A DNA stretch of 64,000 nt, from the NCBI GenBank assembly GCA_030248295.1, contig JASANH010000712.1, positions 1 to 64,000 of the forward strand. Reading direction: 5' to 3'. The first letter of the stretch is position 1. Every line of letters starts with the position of its first letter. The notes beneath the pieces are model-generated. The model had not been told where the DNA came from and made no database searches. It saw only the letters and a program-made list of their open reading frames with translations. The position numbers and the translations under genes were made by a program. This stretch comes from Mesodorylaimus sp. YZB2_4 (taxonomy: Eukaryota; Nematoda; Enoplea; Dorylaimida; Dorylaimidae). This document shows positions 33,060 through 44,635 of the stretch, piece after piece.

Positions 33060-33790
33060 GTGATCAGTCAGCGACCAGGAGATAGGTAAACGATCGCGGG
33101 ATTGAGGGATCGGTCATCGATCATATGGCCAGTCGTCGATTGGGTTTTCGGTCATCGATCAGGTGATTGGTCACTGATAAGGGATCGGCCATCGATCTTG
33201 TGATTAGTTGGCGATCGAATGATCATTTTATCGATCAATTGATCGGTCATCGATCGGGAGATTAGGTGATCCGCCATCGATCGGGATACTGGGTGATCCG
33301 TCATCGATAGGGCGATTGGATAATCGGTCATCGATTGGGTGAACGGTCATCGATCAGGTGATCGGTCATCGGTCAGGTGATCAGTCATCGATTGGGTGAT
33401 CAGTCATCGATTGGGTGATCGGTCATCGGTCAGGTGATCGACCACGGATTAAAAGATCGGCCATCGATCGGGAGATTGGGTGATCCGCCATCGATCGCGA
33501 GATTGGATAATCGGTCATCGATTGGGTGATCGGTCATCAATAAGGTGATCAGTCATCGATCAGGTGATCGGTCATCAGCTGAGAGATCGCTTAGTAGTCA
33601 GGTGACCGGCTAGTGGTCGAATGGTCAGTCATCGATAGGTAATCAATCATCGACAGTGTGATTCGGTGATCGGCCATCGTTAGGGTGATCGGTCATTGAT
33701 CGGGTGGTCAGTTGGCGATCAAATGGTCAATCGTCCATCAGGTGATCTGCCTGCGGCCTTACGATCGATTCAAGATCGGGTGATCAGTCG
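33060..33790. repeat. GATCGGTCATCGAT minisatellite
   Basis: About 730 bp of imperfect short units around GGTGATCGGTCATCGATCGG, 17-22 bp long and often palindromic because of TCATCGATCG and GATCGATC cores. No coding frame is supportable. It flanks the 5' side of the Helitron. Confidence 0.85.
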
Positions 33791-34389
33791 TTAACATGCG
33801 TTCTTACGCTATTTCATATCACTCATCTGTCTTGAGAGTGCTGATCGTTGTTTGCTGTATTTTGAATTTGCCGCCATTTTAAAATGTTATCTCACTTTCG
33901 GGTCAGCGTAATTCACACTCTCTTCGCTTTCAGCAGGTAATCCACGTTCAGTTTTCCTATTCCTCCATCGCCTGTAAGCTAACAATGTTCTAGGGTTACT
34001 CAGGAGCAGCTAACATTATTATAATATTTTGGTCTTTCATGCCCCAAACTTCAGAAATCGAAAACATCATACTATTGTAATAAGAGGCTTTTCTCAGTCG
34101 CAAATTGTTCCGCGCACCATCCTGACTCGATTCAGCTATAGAAAGTTGCCCTAGGCCTCTCCAGACGGTTTTCATAGGGTCTAAAAGTACAAAAAATGAT
34201 AACAAAAATGATAAGTACAAAACACCCGAGTGGACCCCCTACTGAGCACCCTACAGCAATTTGGGTCAATAACTGGTCGAAATCAATGCCAAATGGCACC
34301 AACAGTGATGTTACCCTGTCGTTTGAACATATAGCTGGATCCCCTGCTCTCACACAGCTCCTGATCGGCGTTGTGATCTATCGGGTCCA

Positions 34390-34437
34390 TACATACATAC
34401 CTACATACATAGCTACATACATACATACATACATATA
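34390..34437. repeat. CATA microsatellite
   Basis: CATACATACATAC repeats interrupted by CTACATAGCTA, about 48 bp. Confidence 0.85.
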
Positions 34438-34827
34438 TGACGCGGCACGTTTCTGCCCATAAAAGGATAACAAGTTAAGATTTCGAAAAGATTTTTGGTA
34501 CGCGCCTTTCCCAACTAGTCCCTTATGTCCATACCAAATTTCATCGGTTTTGGCTGCATGGTTCGCGAGTTATAGCGAAAACAAGGAACCTGGTCGGGTT
34601 TTTCGCCCCCACACCCCCAATATGAGTGGGGCCCGAACGGAAAAAGATCTCGCAAATTCCTTTAGTAGAACTCGATCTAGTGTAAAGTTACACTAAGAGA
34701 CGAAATTTCAACGCTTCATAACATCAGGCTGTTGAGATATCGTTGTTGGTGCGGCACATGTACGACATGGGGGACGCTACCGCGCCCCCATGGATAGTGG
34801 CGTGACTCGCGCAAACAGTCCGACACG

Positions 34828-35829
34828 CATCTGTCCGCAATAGGACGCTCGGTGCTATAAAAAGCACAGCGATTAGATGATCCTAATTAGCCAAGCTTGC
34901 CTCAGCTGTCTTTATGTCCTTCTCACGCCTCTCGAAAGACTGCCATACGCAAGCTCATAAAAATTATCGTGGTATAACAACAACAAATTAAAAAAATCCT
35001 GACAGTACATGGTGCGCATAAAAGATTTACAGAACAGACCAGAAACGAAAAATGGACCACATAGGGACTAGTACAATCTGAAAATCCAAGATATCCATGT
35101 CATTTTTGCGGTACTTCTTGCCGCACTTTTAAGCAACGACACGCCCTCCACGTGATTCAGAGTATGCTCACCATTACGTCCTAATACATGAAAGAGACCA
35201 CCACGATCAGCAAGGTGAGAGCGGCTCTTGTTGGCTGGCAGTTTTCTCAGAAAAAACACGGGCCAATTCGATAAGTCGTCTTACAGTAGGTGGGCCATTT
35301 TCTGGAAAAAGACTCATCTCCACTCAGTTACTGCGTTTACCAAATTTTTTCTTTAAAAGATTTGCTTCTGAGTGATCATGTTTCATAATCAACCTTATTT
35401 ATCAGCACCTATTTAAGCGGCAGGCGCCGTCCATACTTTGTCCTTCACTTCCCCTTCACCAGGCTCAACTATTCACCTGGTTCTAGTATCTGGGGGCTAC
35501 TTTAGATTCAACGAAATGTAGGACGGAGCGTGTAGGATGGAGCGTGGAACGTACGTAGGAGGCGTGTAACTCGAGATTTCATTGAATCTAAAGTAGCCCC
35601 CAGATAATGGAACTGGATAATCGGTTCTCGAATTCGCTCGCGTATTCTTTCGAGGAAAGGACTGCCGCCCGACAAAATTAGCTCTAACCTTTCCGATCGT
35701 GGTGGTCACTTTTTATGTGCGTTAGGACTTAACGGTGAACATACTTTAAATCACAGGCCGGTGGGGTGCTTTTAAAAAACGTGTAGAGAAAAAGCTCTAA
35801 AGAAGCAAGCGTCTTATTGCGGACAGATG
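34828..35829. mobile_element. Non-autonomous inverted-repeat element, about 1.0 kb
   Basis: A 22-bp terminal inverted repeat (CATCTGTCCGCAATAGGACG type) lies at 34828-34849 and inverted at 35808-35829 with one mismatch. The inside has no supportable gene. A 30-bp snapback lies at 35488-35605. Target-site duplications were not evident. Confidence 0.45.
35488..35605. repeat. 30-bp inverted repeat with 58-bp loop
   Basis: The arms 35488-35517 and 35576-35605 pair with one mismatch (ATCTGGGGGCTACTTTAGAT...). The loop has GGAGCGTG repeats. It could form a long hairpin in RNA or DNA. Confidence 0.8.
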
Positions 35830-36129
35830 TGCGCTCGATAGTTTGATGAATTGACGCCGTGGTACGTGCATGCCGTTCATTCGATCCTAGGATGCTTGAG
35901 CGGCGGTGTTGCGGTCACGATTTTCATTTTTCGACGAAAAATTCAAATGTCTATCGGCAATTTTATCTCACCCGAGCGGCGAAGGCGACGAAATCGAAGC
36001 TCGTATTCTGATATTCAAGTAAGCTAAGACTTCTGACGTTTGTGCCTGTCCCCTAATAGGCTTCGGCTTAGGTAAGGATTGGTTTGGATTTAGGGATTTA
36101 GGCTCAGCCTTTGCCTGAGGCTCAGTCTA

Positions 36130-36350
36130 CCACGATAAGCCCTTGTTAGACATGGTTAATAATTGTCAGCCCTCGGTTAGTCCAAGTTAACCACAATCAG
36201 CCCCAGTTAGCCCTGGTTAACCATGTTTTGCCCCCCTCTCAGCCCTGATTAACCATGTTCAGACCTAGTTAACCATGGGCAGCCCTGGCTTACTATAGCC
36301 AGCCCCCGGTTAGTCCTGGTTAATGGTGTTCAGCCCTGGTTGACCATGGG
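36130..36350. repeat. CAGCCCTGGTTAACCATG minisatellite
   Basis: About eight imperfect units of 22-30 bp built on GGTTAACCATG and CAGCCC. It lies directly before the LINE fragment. Confidence 0.75.
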
Positions 36351-36447
36351 ACGAACTGCAAGAGCGCCGAAAAGAAGGTTTAAAGAAGGGAACGAATGTT
36401 ATCGAGATATGCAGATAAAACCGTTTCGCCCTGTGTTATAACATGCG

Positions 36448-37841
36448 TTGGGTCTGTGGACCCAAGAGTTCGACCAACTACGGGTTAAAGCTTTTGATCG
36501 CGAGGAAGTAAGGAAGAGGTTAATGAAAACGCATTGGAGGGACCTGGCAACTGACCAGTTAACATTAACAATGGCCAAGTTGATGCAGAAAAACTCGGCT
36601 GAGAGTAGGACAATTTATCCGATCCGTGGGGAGGATGGGACCTTGTACGAAGACCGCCTGGAAGTCATACAGGAAATAAGAAGGCAGTACGCGTGTTTGT
36701 TTACTAGTACAGGATCGATTGACGGGGAGGCCGCTGATCGCTTCTTGGGACAGCCTCCTTACTGCTTGGCAGATGACGAAGACAGGGAGGAACTAGGCAA
36801 GGAGATTGACGAAGAGGAAGTACGGACTGCGATGAGCAAATTCAAGAAAAAGAAGTCGCCAGGCAGCGACGGCCTGCCAATCGAATTTAACAGTCTTTTC
36901 TCGGCTGACATGGGATGGATACTGAGTAAGGTTTACGGGGCCTCATTAAGGCTGGGCGCCCTCCCTCCTAGCTGCTACTTCGGCATTATTTCGCAACTGT
37001 ACAAGGGGGAAGGGGATAAGGCGGAAAGGTCTAACTGGCGGCCACTGACAATGTGGACTATAAGATTCTGGCAAAAGTTCTAGTCATGAGACTGAGGAAA
37101 GTGATGGGAAAGGTGGTCCATCCAGACCAGAATTGCTCGGTGCCTGGAAAAGACATAAGAGACGGGGTCTAGACCCTCTACAATGCTGTAGAGTACATCA
37201 GTGAGACTGGTGCGGAAGGAATGCTTCTTTCTGTGGACCATATGGCAGCCTTCGACATAGTCGAATGGGAATATATGGACAGAGTACTCGAATACTTTGG
37301 GCTAGGACCAGTCTTCCAAAACTGGATTCGACTGATCTATAAACTGGGGAGGGTCTCATCAGCGGTGCAGGTGAATAAATTCATCTCATCTCCCTTTACT
37401 CCAATCAGAGGAGTCCGGCAGGGGTGCTCTTTGTCGGCCTTATTGTACGTGCTCGTCTCAGAGACAGTCAGCAATTCCATTAATGGGGACAAAGCTGTGA
37501 AAGGATTAGACATATTGGGACAGGAGCTAAAAATCAGCAATTTTGCTGATGATACCAACTTTTTGGTGGCGGATCCTGCCTCTATCAAACGCATTTTTGA
37601 AGTGTACAAAACATTTAGGGATGCCTCGGGCGCCACGCTAAAAGAGTCAAAAACCAAAATTTTACCACTAGGTGCGACAGCAGCGAACAGGAGGGGGATG
37701 GAGGAGGATCTGTCCAAGTATTTGGTCCAGCAGTTAAAAGTGTATGGACAGTCTCGACTGAAAGCAAAACTTCGAAATCGGAAACGCCTACGACGACGAT
37801 ATTCAGAACGAGTCGCGAAATCTATTGCAATATCTGGTTAG
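36448..37841 (+). pseudogene. LINE reverse transcriptase fragment (L1/Tx1-like)
   Basis: Reverse transcriptase of a non-LTR element. The first frame (to 37083) has KKKSPGSDGLPIEF and SNWRPLT. After a frameshift near 37052 the frame continues with VHPDQNCSVPGKDI, meets TAG near 37168, then SVDHMAAFDIVEW (catalytic Asp region), GVRQGCSLSALLY and ISNFADDTNF, where the active-site box is FADD. The element lacks both an N-terminal endonuclease and most of the sequence after the fingers/palm, so it is truncated at both ends. The PDQ-x-C-SVPG phrase suggests the L1/Tx1 group. Confidence 0.85.
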
Positions 37842-37859
37842 CTGGGCACTTTTGCTGTT

Positions 37860-37996
37860 TGGTCCCCAACATGGGTTAGCTTAGGCTGGTATTAGACTTC
37901 GGCTTAGGCTTAGGCTGGAATATGACTTAGGCTTAGACTCATACTAGGCTTAGGCTTAGTCTGGTATAAAAATTAAGCTTAGGCTAATATTAGGCT
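37860..37996 (+). repeat. Degenerate TTAGGC repeats
   Basis: Several short runs such as GGCTTAGGCTTAGGCTGG and AGGCTTAGGCTTAG, interrupted by CTGGTAT or CTGGAATATGA. A weaker GGCTTAGG stretch lies at 36058-36105 on the other side of the LINE. TTAGGC is the telomeric repeat of nematodes. Confidence 0.7.
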
Positions 37997-38956
37997 GATG
38001 AAGGCGATCGATTGGAGAAAACGCGTGTTCTGCTTTCAAAGCGAATGAAAATCCGTGAACGAACTGGCCGGCCAAAAAGTTTTGAATCTAAAAAAATGAA
38101 ACTTCATTCAGTGTATCTGGCGGGTGCTTGCAGACATATTGGCAATTGGTCATGAAAGTAGAACGGATGGTAAAATTTAGTTTCGGAGATTTCCAACTTG
38201 AATTTAATCGAAATGGATCTTGATTTTTTCAAGTTGGTTTGTGGGTTCACTCTGACCAACTTGATTAAAATCAAGATCACCAATTTGGTAATCCAGATTC
38301 ATCTTGATTTTTTTCAAGATGAACTTGAATCTTTTCAAGATTGCAACTTGAATTTTTTCAAGATTGGATTTTTCGAATTTTGCTTCCCCTCTTAAAATTC
38401 GAGCGAAATCAATATGTTCGGAACGTAATCAAATTTTTTTGAAATTCAATCAAGTTTGTTCAAAAAGTAATCGAGTTTGTTGAAAATAAATCAAGTTTAC
38501 GGAAAAAAATTCAAGTTGCTCGAAACTACGGAAAGCTACAGCCGCCAAAATCGAGTTATCTCAAAAATCTTGAATTCTTGATTTTTTTTTCCAAGAAAAT
38601 TTGAAATCTTAAATAAAATTTTAATGAACTTGAAAATTCGAAAAAAATCAGGATTTGTTTAGATTCTTAGGTGAATTTTCGCGCACACTTGAAAAAAATC
38701 AAGATTTCTCAACTTGATTTTCAGGAAAATTTGTGTTCACTTGGAAAGAATCAAAATTTTTCGTTTTAGATAAAATCTTTTTTTAAAAGCGCTAACCAAG
38801 AATCGAGATCTCGAAAGTTAAGAGTTCTTAAAGTTAACGTTCTGTCTTCCGAGCTTCCTTTGAAGGGTGGTCGAGGGTCTTTTTGTTCATGTTTGCATGG
38901 ATAATTTGCAATATCGCCCTGTCATCGTATTTGCCTCATTTCTTTTTTTGGACCAG

Positions 38957-39804
38957 GCTTCAGTTGGAGCATTGACGGCCACGACAAACTGGGCCGTTAT
39001 GGGATATACATTCAATGGGCCGTCGATGTTTATTCGCGCAAAATCATTGGGTTACGAGCTTTCGATAACAACCGAAACCGGGGCCTGATTGCCTCCTATT
39101 ACATGGCAGCCGTGAGGGAACTAAAGAGTAAGTCGGCTCTTATGTATAACCATGCAATAGTCAAGCCTTTGGGCTCTTTCAGGAGTCCCGCTCTTTGTCA
39201 CAGCCGACTTTGGATATGAAACCGAACTCATTGCGGACTGCCAAACAGCATTTTGGGGGTCTTTTGATCATCACCAGCGAATGTATTCTGTACAAAATAC
39301 TGCGGTTGAGGCGTGGTGGAGACAAATGCAAAAAATAGCTACTTTAGAATTTCGTGAAGAATTCGAATGGTTGGAAGCGACTGGTTACTGGACTGGAGAG
39401 GCTATCGACCAGTGGGTACTGCTGCGTGTCTATTTGCCAGTAGTCCAAGAAAGTCTGGATTTGGCGTCAGCCATTCGTGAGGCAGCTCCTATCAGGAGTC
39501 AACCGAAGCGTATTCGTCCAGCGGGGCGACCATCGACGCTTTATGAGTTCCCAGAAGCGAAAGGCGGTGTGAAGTCAATGACGGAGATATTCGAGCCGTT
39601 ATCGACACATTCGACATCCCAGAACGACCAGACCCACGTGATTTTGGTGTGCCAATATGGGTCTCGGAGGTCATGAAGTCTTGGTTAGCTCAAACCCGTA
39701 CAATTATAACGCGTCAAAATGCATCGTCTGTGTACAAACGGATGCGAGCTCATCTGCAGGAAGTAGTGTCAGATTTGATGGCTAACACGGGTTCGAGCGA
39801 ATGA
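38957..39804 (+). pseudogene. Integrase-core DDE protein
   Basis: An rve-like integrase core of the kind found in many animal genomes as a stand-alone element gene. Exon 1 follows a splice acceptor at 38955-38956 and holds the first Asp (WSIDGHDKLGRYGIY) and DVYSRKIIGL, then NNRNRG. A GT/AG intron lies at 39128-39182. Exon 2 holds the second Asp (VTADFGYET), the basic QRMYSVQNT segment and the catalytic Glu (VEAWWRQM), then LEATGYW. A frameshift near 39580 leads into a C-terminal part with DFGVPIWVSEVM ending at 39804. All three catalytic acids are present. The 5' exons are not found. Confidence 0.72.
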
Positions 39805-39934
39805 TGCGCTAATATATACTACGATGATGAGCTATGAATATTGTAGCAGCTGTCCTTATTCCAGCATTGTAGCATTGTATATCCTTACAGTATGTGTGGA
39901 TATTGTAGCGCCTGTACTTAGTGTACTGCTGTAT

Positions 39935-40261
39935 CTAATGATTACTCTGTCTCACGGTATCTGTCGATCTGTTGTGACACCTGATTGTGATCGAGATCTG
40001 TGAGATTGGGCAACTAGGGCACAATAACATACCCCTCTGGTGCAGACTCTGAGGCTTATTGAAGTAGACTGTAGTACACACTAAAAATATGAAATTCTTC
40101 TTGCAGGGCATGCAAAGCATGGCACGCACAAGCATTATCAAGGTGTGTCCACAAGTAGCAAGTTCTGTATTTCCACCAGGGTTTACCTCGTATAACACTC
40201 GTCCGCATAATGAGCAAGCTTGATGGAGCACACTTACCACGGGCGCTGCAGCTGGTAGCAC
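39935..40261 (-). CDS. RING-finger-like Cys-rich frame
   Basis: A 108-codon frame with CSLCG, then ATCGHT, then CMPCKK and CPSC. The Cys-x2-Cys, Cys-x-His and final Cys-x2-Cys groups occur in RING order but with irregular spacing. It is inside the DDE-integrase element and on the opposite strand. It could be chance or part of a spliced gene. Confidence 0.28.
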   Translation of the reverse strand: MLPAAAPVVSVLHQACSLCGRVLYEVNPGGNTELATCGHTLIMLVRAMLCMPCKKNFIFLVCTTVYFNKPQSLHQRGMLLCPSCPISQISITIRCHNRSTDTVRQSNH

Positions 40262-40403
40262 TATAGTGACAGTGCTTTGTGGAGTTTTGAGTTTTTAGAT
40301 GATACCTTGCTCGTTCGATGCCTTGGATTGAAAATGACCGCCTGAGGCAGCACGCACTTCGTGGCCGCAGTATGATTCTGCTAAAAGATAGATTGATGCT
40401 ACA

Positions 40404-40560
40404 TTGCTCCAGCATCGACCGATCCGACCCTCAGCCCGGATGTTGATCCCGATCCGATCCATGCTCTGGATCGGTCCGATCCGATCCCGATCCGATCCGA
40501 TCCGGCCGATCCGATCCGGCCGATCCGATCCGATCCGATCCAGCCGATCCGATCCTAACC
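40404..40560. repeat. GATCCG-rich dispersed repeat, inverted copy
   Basis: A run of CGATC and CCGATC units, preceded by CCAGCATCGACCGATCC. It is the inverted counterpart of 41437-41540 and related to 14196-14272. Confidence 0.7.
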
Positions 40561-40658
40561 GATCCCAAGCCGAAAACTGTGTCCAAAATTCTGCGCAATC
40601 TTTGTTCTTCATTCACTGATTAAAAAAACTCAGATTTCAAATCGTTTTACATATCTTA

Positions 40659-40678
40659 ATTGGGCCTTCAGGCCCAAT
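40659..40678. repeat. 9-bp perfect hairpin
   Basis: ATTGGGCCT-TC-AGGCCCAAT, a perfect stem with a two-base loop. Role unknown. Confidence 0.6.
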
Positions 40679-40839
40679 AAGCGGGACTCCAAACAAGCTC
40701 GTTTCTTCGCGTGATCCTCAACGACAGGCCAGGATCCCGACGATTAGGCATGGAGATTCTGCATAAATAAAGAAGAAAGCACGCTAGCTAGGCTAGTCTG
40801 TTTATCGTAGTTTGTAGCAGCTCTTGGGGTGCAAGCAAA

Positions 40840-40926
40840 ACCGGGGCGTAGCCTGCGGTAGTCGTTTGCCTGTCACGCTAGGTGCGCACTTACGATTAGA
40901 GGGGGGAGTTCGACTCTCGCCTGGGT
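40840..40926 (+). other. tRNA-like sequence (possible SINE head)
   Basis: It contains GTAGCCTGCGG, near the A box, and GAGTTCGACTC, near the B box. End arms ACCGGGGCG and CGCCTGGGT pair with one mismatch. The middle does not fold as a clean tRNA. Confidence 0.35.
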
Positions 40927-41436
40927 AAAATTAATTGTCAATACATGACATATGTTTCCTAATCCCCGATAGTGCTGCATGGTGCTTGGTCAGGAATAAA
41001 GCATGACATGACGTGAGCTGGCATGGCTTATCTATATATGGCCTGTATCAGAACTCCCTATTTTTTAAATCAATTTTCAAATTATCTATAATAATAATTG
41101 ATTGGAGAAGTTTCAAAAAAGCTGTGTGACTGAAAAGTGCTTCAGTGAGGTTTAAAGGCTCATACGCAAAACACAGAAAAATCCTATCCCAATCGGGATC
41201 GCCCTGATCCTGATCCAGCTCCGTTAAGCTATCGTTAAGCTTCTTATTCACTTCTTCTATTCGCCATTGCATCTGATTTCTCTCTGACCTCTGGAACCCA
41301 TTAAAAAACTTCACGTACACGATGTCACAGAGACAATGATTATGGGAGAGAATTCAAATGTCAGAGGAGTATCGTAAAACAAGTCACACGCGTGTTTTTC
41401 AAGCAGGTAATGCGCGGCAAATTTGAAATGCCGCTC

Positions 41437-41540
41437 CGGCCGATCCAGCGGTCGGATCGGATCGGGATCCGATCCACTTCCTGGATCGGCGGATCGGTTC
41501 GGTTGGATTGGTGGATCGGTCGATACTGGGACATTGCTTC
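41437..41540. repeat. GATCGG-rich dispersed repeat, copy 3
   Basis: GGATCGGCGGATCGG units ending in GGTCGATACTGGG. In inverse orientation to 40404-40560 within the same element. Confidence 0.65.
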
Positions 41541-42415
41541 TTATTGTGAACCGGGCCCTGTTTTCGTTCTGTATGTTGTAAGCCGGGCTCTGCTGGTTTC
41601 AATCGCAGGAGTTTTGGCGGGGACAACTCTAGGTAAACTATAGTTTCAGGCTCACTTTAAAATAGATATTTCCATGCTGATATCAGGCTTCTTAACTTTC
41701 GAGATCTCGATTCTTGCTTAGCGCTTTTAAAAAAAGATTTTATCTAAAACGAAAAATTTTGATTCTTTCCAAGTGAACACAAATTTTCCTGGAAATCAAG
41801 TTGAGAAATCTTGATTTTTTTCAAGTGTGCGCGAAAATTCACCTAAGAATCTAAACAAATCCTGATTTTTTTCGAATTTTCAAGTTCATTAAAATTTTAT
41901 TTAAGATTTCAAATTTTCTTGAAAAAAAAATCAAGTTTTCAAGATTTTTGAGATAACTCGATTTTGGCGGTTGTAGCTTTCCGTAGTTTCGAGCAACTTG
42001 AATTTTTTTCCGTAAACTTGATTTATTTTCAACAAACTCGATTACTTTTTGAACAAACTTGATTGAATTTCAAAAAAATTTGATTACGTTCCGAACATAT
42101 TGATTTCGCTCAAATTTTGAGGGGGGAAGCAAAATTCGAAAAATCCAATCTTGAAAAAATTCAAGTTGCAATTTTGAAAAGATTCAAGTTCATCTTGAAA
42201 AAAATCAAGATGAATCTGGATTACCAAATTGGTGATCTTGATTTCAATCAAGTTGGTCAGAGTGAACCCACAAACCAACTTGAAAAAATCAAGATCCATT
42301 TCGATTAAATTCGAGTTGGAAATATCCGAAACTCAATTTTACCATCCGTTCTACTTTTATGACCAATTGCCAATATGTCTGCAAGCACCCGCCAGATACA
42401 CTGAATGAAGTTTCA

Positions 42416-43860
42416 CATGCCTCGACTGTGTATATTGCTGCCTCGGAGGCTGCTGATGCACCGTAAAGCCAGTTGTAAGCTACGGAAGGTGTGCGCGGGC
42501 CGCCTCGCCGATTTCCGTCAATTCCGTTATTTTCCTCTCGATTGATCGGATTATTCACTTGATCGAGGTAAGCATGATCGCATCTTGTAGAGAAAATTTT
42601 TCTCTATCTCGTGGTGTAAGAATTATTTGGGTTTTTTGATATTTGCGAGCTATGAAAATTTTCGAAGTTTTGATCTTACGTGCATGGCATTTTCATTTAG
42701 TCCCCGATCTGTGAAAAACGTTTCTAAAATTCCGCAAATGGTTTTAAAACATTCCCGCACCATTAAAATATGTAAAATTATTCGGGCTTTAGAATTTCTG
42801 TTGCTAGGTTTCATGTTATTTCTGATTAAATAAGAGGCGTTTTTTTGGTGCTTTTTAGGCATGGTCGCGAGGCAGTTCATGTAATATTGTCGACAGAGTC
42901 TGCATAGAAAAGGAATCTTTGTGTCATCAACAGTCGTCTATCATCTCTCATCGACAGGCCGAATACGGCGAGTCAGGTAAATGCAGTCTGTTATCGTACA
43001 TGTATACGGTTTTACAGAATAGGCGGCTAGGCTACTGTATAACATTCAGCAGGCCTGAATCAAGCTGTTGAGCTTTCATGTTGAGGTAGGGACAACGATC
43101 ATACTGCAGGTGCAAATTTACGAAACGGTGCAATCAAGATTTGTAGTATATTCAGGAGTTGTTCAGAATAAGGCCAGTCCAACGATGTATTTACCAGTCC
43201 CGGTATAAACGCATTGTCGTCACAGGCAATTGAAGATGGCTTACTTTTCCCACAATATCGAGTCGACTTTTCAACTGGCGGTAGTCTGTTTCTCCAGAAC
43301 CCAACTTCCCTAAAAAGGCGCTCAATAATAAATACCATCTAATAGCCCGACAGTAAAATGGAAATTAGTGCGTATTATTTTGGGAGGGGGCATAAATACT
43401 ATGACCTTGGCAATCGATATACAATGACCTTGGCAATCGATATACAAGTACTTTTACACTCAGGTATGGGCCTACCTAATATACGCAAGCCAAAGGCCAT
43501 GCACTTCTACTTTACTCACGGAATCGAGCCCCAAATTATTGTGGGCACAGTGTGATTACGAAAGGCGCGACGAGTTTTCCGTTCACAACTTAGGCCAGCC
43601 ATGCGTCATTACACCACGGAAAACGACGTGAGCCTCTGCTGTACGCTTATCTACAAATTTGTGCTCCCCCTGCTTGTTATTATCAAGTCAAAACAAGACT
43701 GCAATATTGCACTATTCGCAGACATGTACCTCTGAACGGGTAAGAAGCAAATGTACCTGAGAATCTCAAGCGGCGACTGAGCCTAGCGGCACCAAGCGGC
43801 GCCTAGCGGCAAGCGGCTTTTAGAGTGACCCCGCTTTGGCTCGATCCATATTATTTGAAC
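42416..43860. other. Spacer without a supportable gene
   Basis: Short open frames only. A 20-bp direct repeat around ATGACCTTGGCAATCGATATACA occurs at about 43400-43445. I see no domain. Confidence 0.45.
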
Positions 43861-44270
43861 TGGCGGGTGCCTGCAGACAAATTGGCAATTTGTCGTAAAA
43901 GTAGAGCGGATGGTAAAATTGAGTTTCGGATATCTTCAACTTGAATTTAATCAAGATGGATCTTGATTTTTTCAAGTTGGTTTGTGGGTTCACTTTGACC
44001 ATCTCGATTGAAATCAAGATCACCAATTTGGTAGTCAAGATTCATCTTGATTTTTTCAAGATGAACTTGAATCTTTTCAAGATTGCAACTTGAATTTTTT
44101 CAAGATTGAATTTTTTGAATTTTGCCCCCACCCCTCTAAATTTAAGCGAAATCAAGATGTTCGGAACGTAATCAAGTTTTTTCGGAATTCAATCAAGTTT
44201 GTTTTAAAAGTAATCAAGTTTGTTGAAAATAAATCAAGTTTACGCAAAAATATTCAAGTTGCTCGAAACA
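43861..44270 (+). repeat. Third partial copy of the 727-bp terminal repeat
   Basis: It begins TGGCGGGTGCCTGCAGACAA and follows the left arm of the 38097 element in the same orientation, with substitutions. It ends near 44270. Confidence 0.75.
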
Positions 44271-44635
44271 AATTCAAGTTTACCCGAAACTTGATTTTGT
44301 CACCTATGGTATTCTGTACTTATGACAACAAGGATTGGCCAGGTGGGCCGCTGAGCCACGTAGTTATAGGCCGTGTCACCTCCTGCGTCTATTATATGTC
44401 CAACTCCTCGGCCCAAGTGCATAAAACGCTCCGGCGATAGCGAGCTGCTTTATGCTGAACACGCGTTGTGGTCGCAGCAGCAGGATGCGCTAATCGTAAA
44501 AGCAGAATGATTTCGAGGAAGGTTTTTCTCGTGCGCATTACTTCCCAGAGCAGCACCTATGAGACAGGTTTTTTCGATAAGGCAAAGTTCAGATCTTTGT
44601 TGGTGCCATGGCGGCGTCCACAGTTTCCTTGCCTG

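Larger units (their letters stand above)
38097..42415. mobile_element. DDE-integrase element with 727-bp terminal inverted repeats
   Basis: Left arm 38097-38823 and right arm 41690-42415 are inverted copies starting TGAAACTTCATTCAGTG. The arms are AT-rich and made of AATCAAG/CTTGATT-type words. The inside carries a DDE integrase gene (38957-39804), a RING-like open frame and two inverted GATCCG repeats. No target-site duplication is obvious. A third, direct partial arm lies at 43861-44270. Confidence 0.65.

Noticed and set aside
40404..40619. Arg-Ser-rich frame that looks like an RS-domain protein
   Set aside because: It is the translation of a GATCCG repeat; the opposite strand is equally open.
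44084..44300. AT-rich frames with repeated Phe/Lys
   Set aside because: Products of AATCAAG-type repeats in the terminal-repeat copy.
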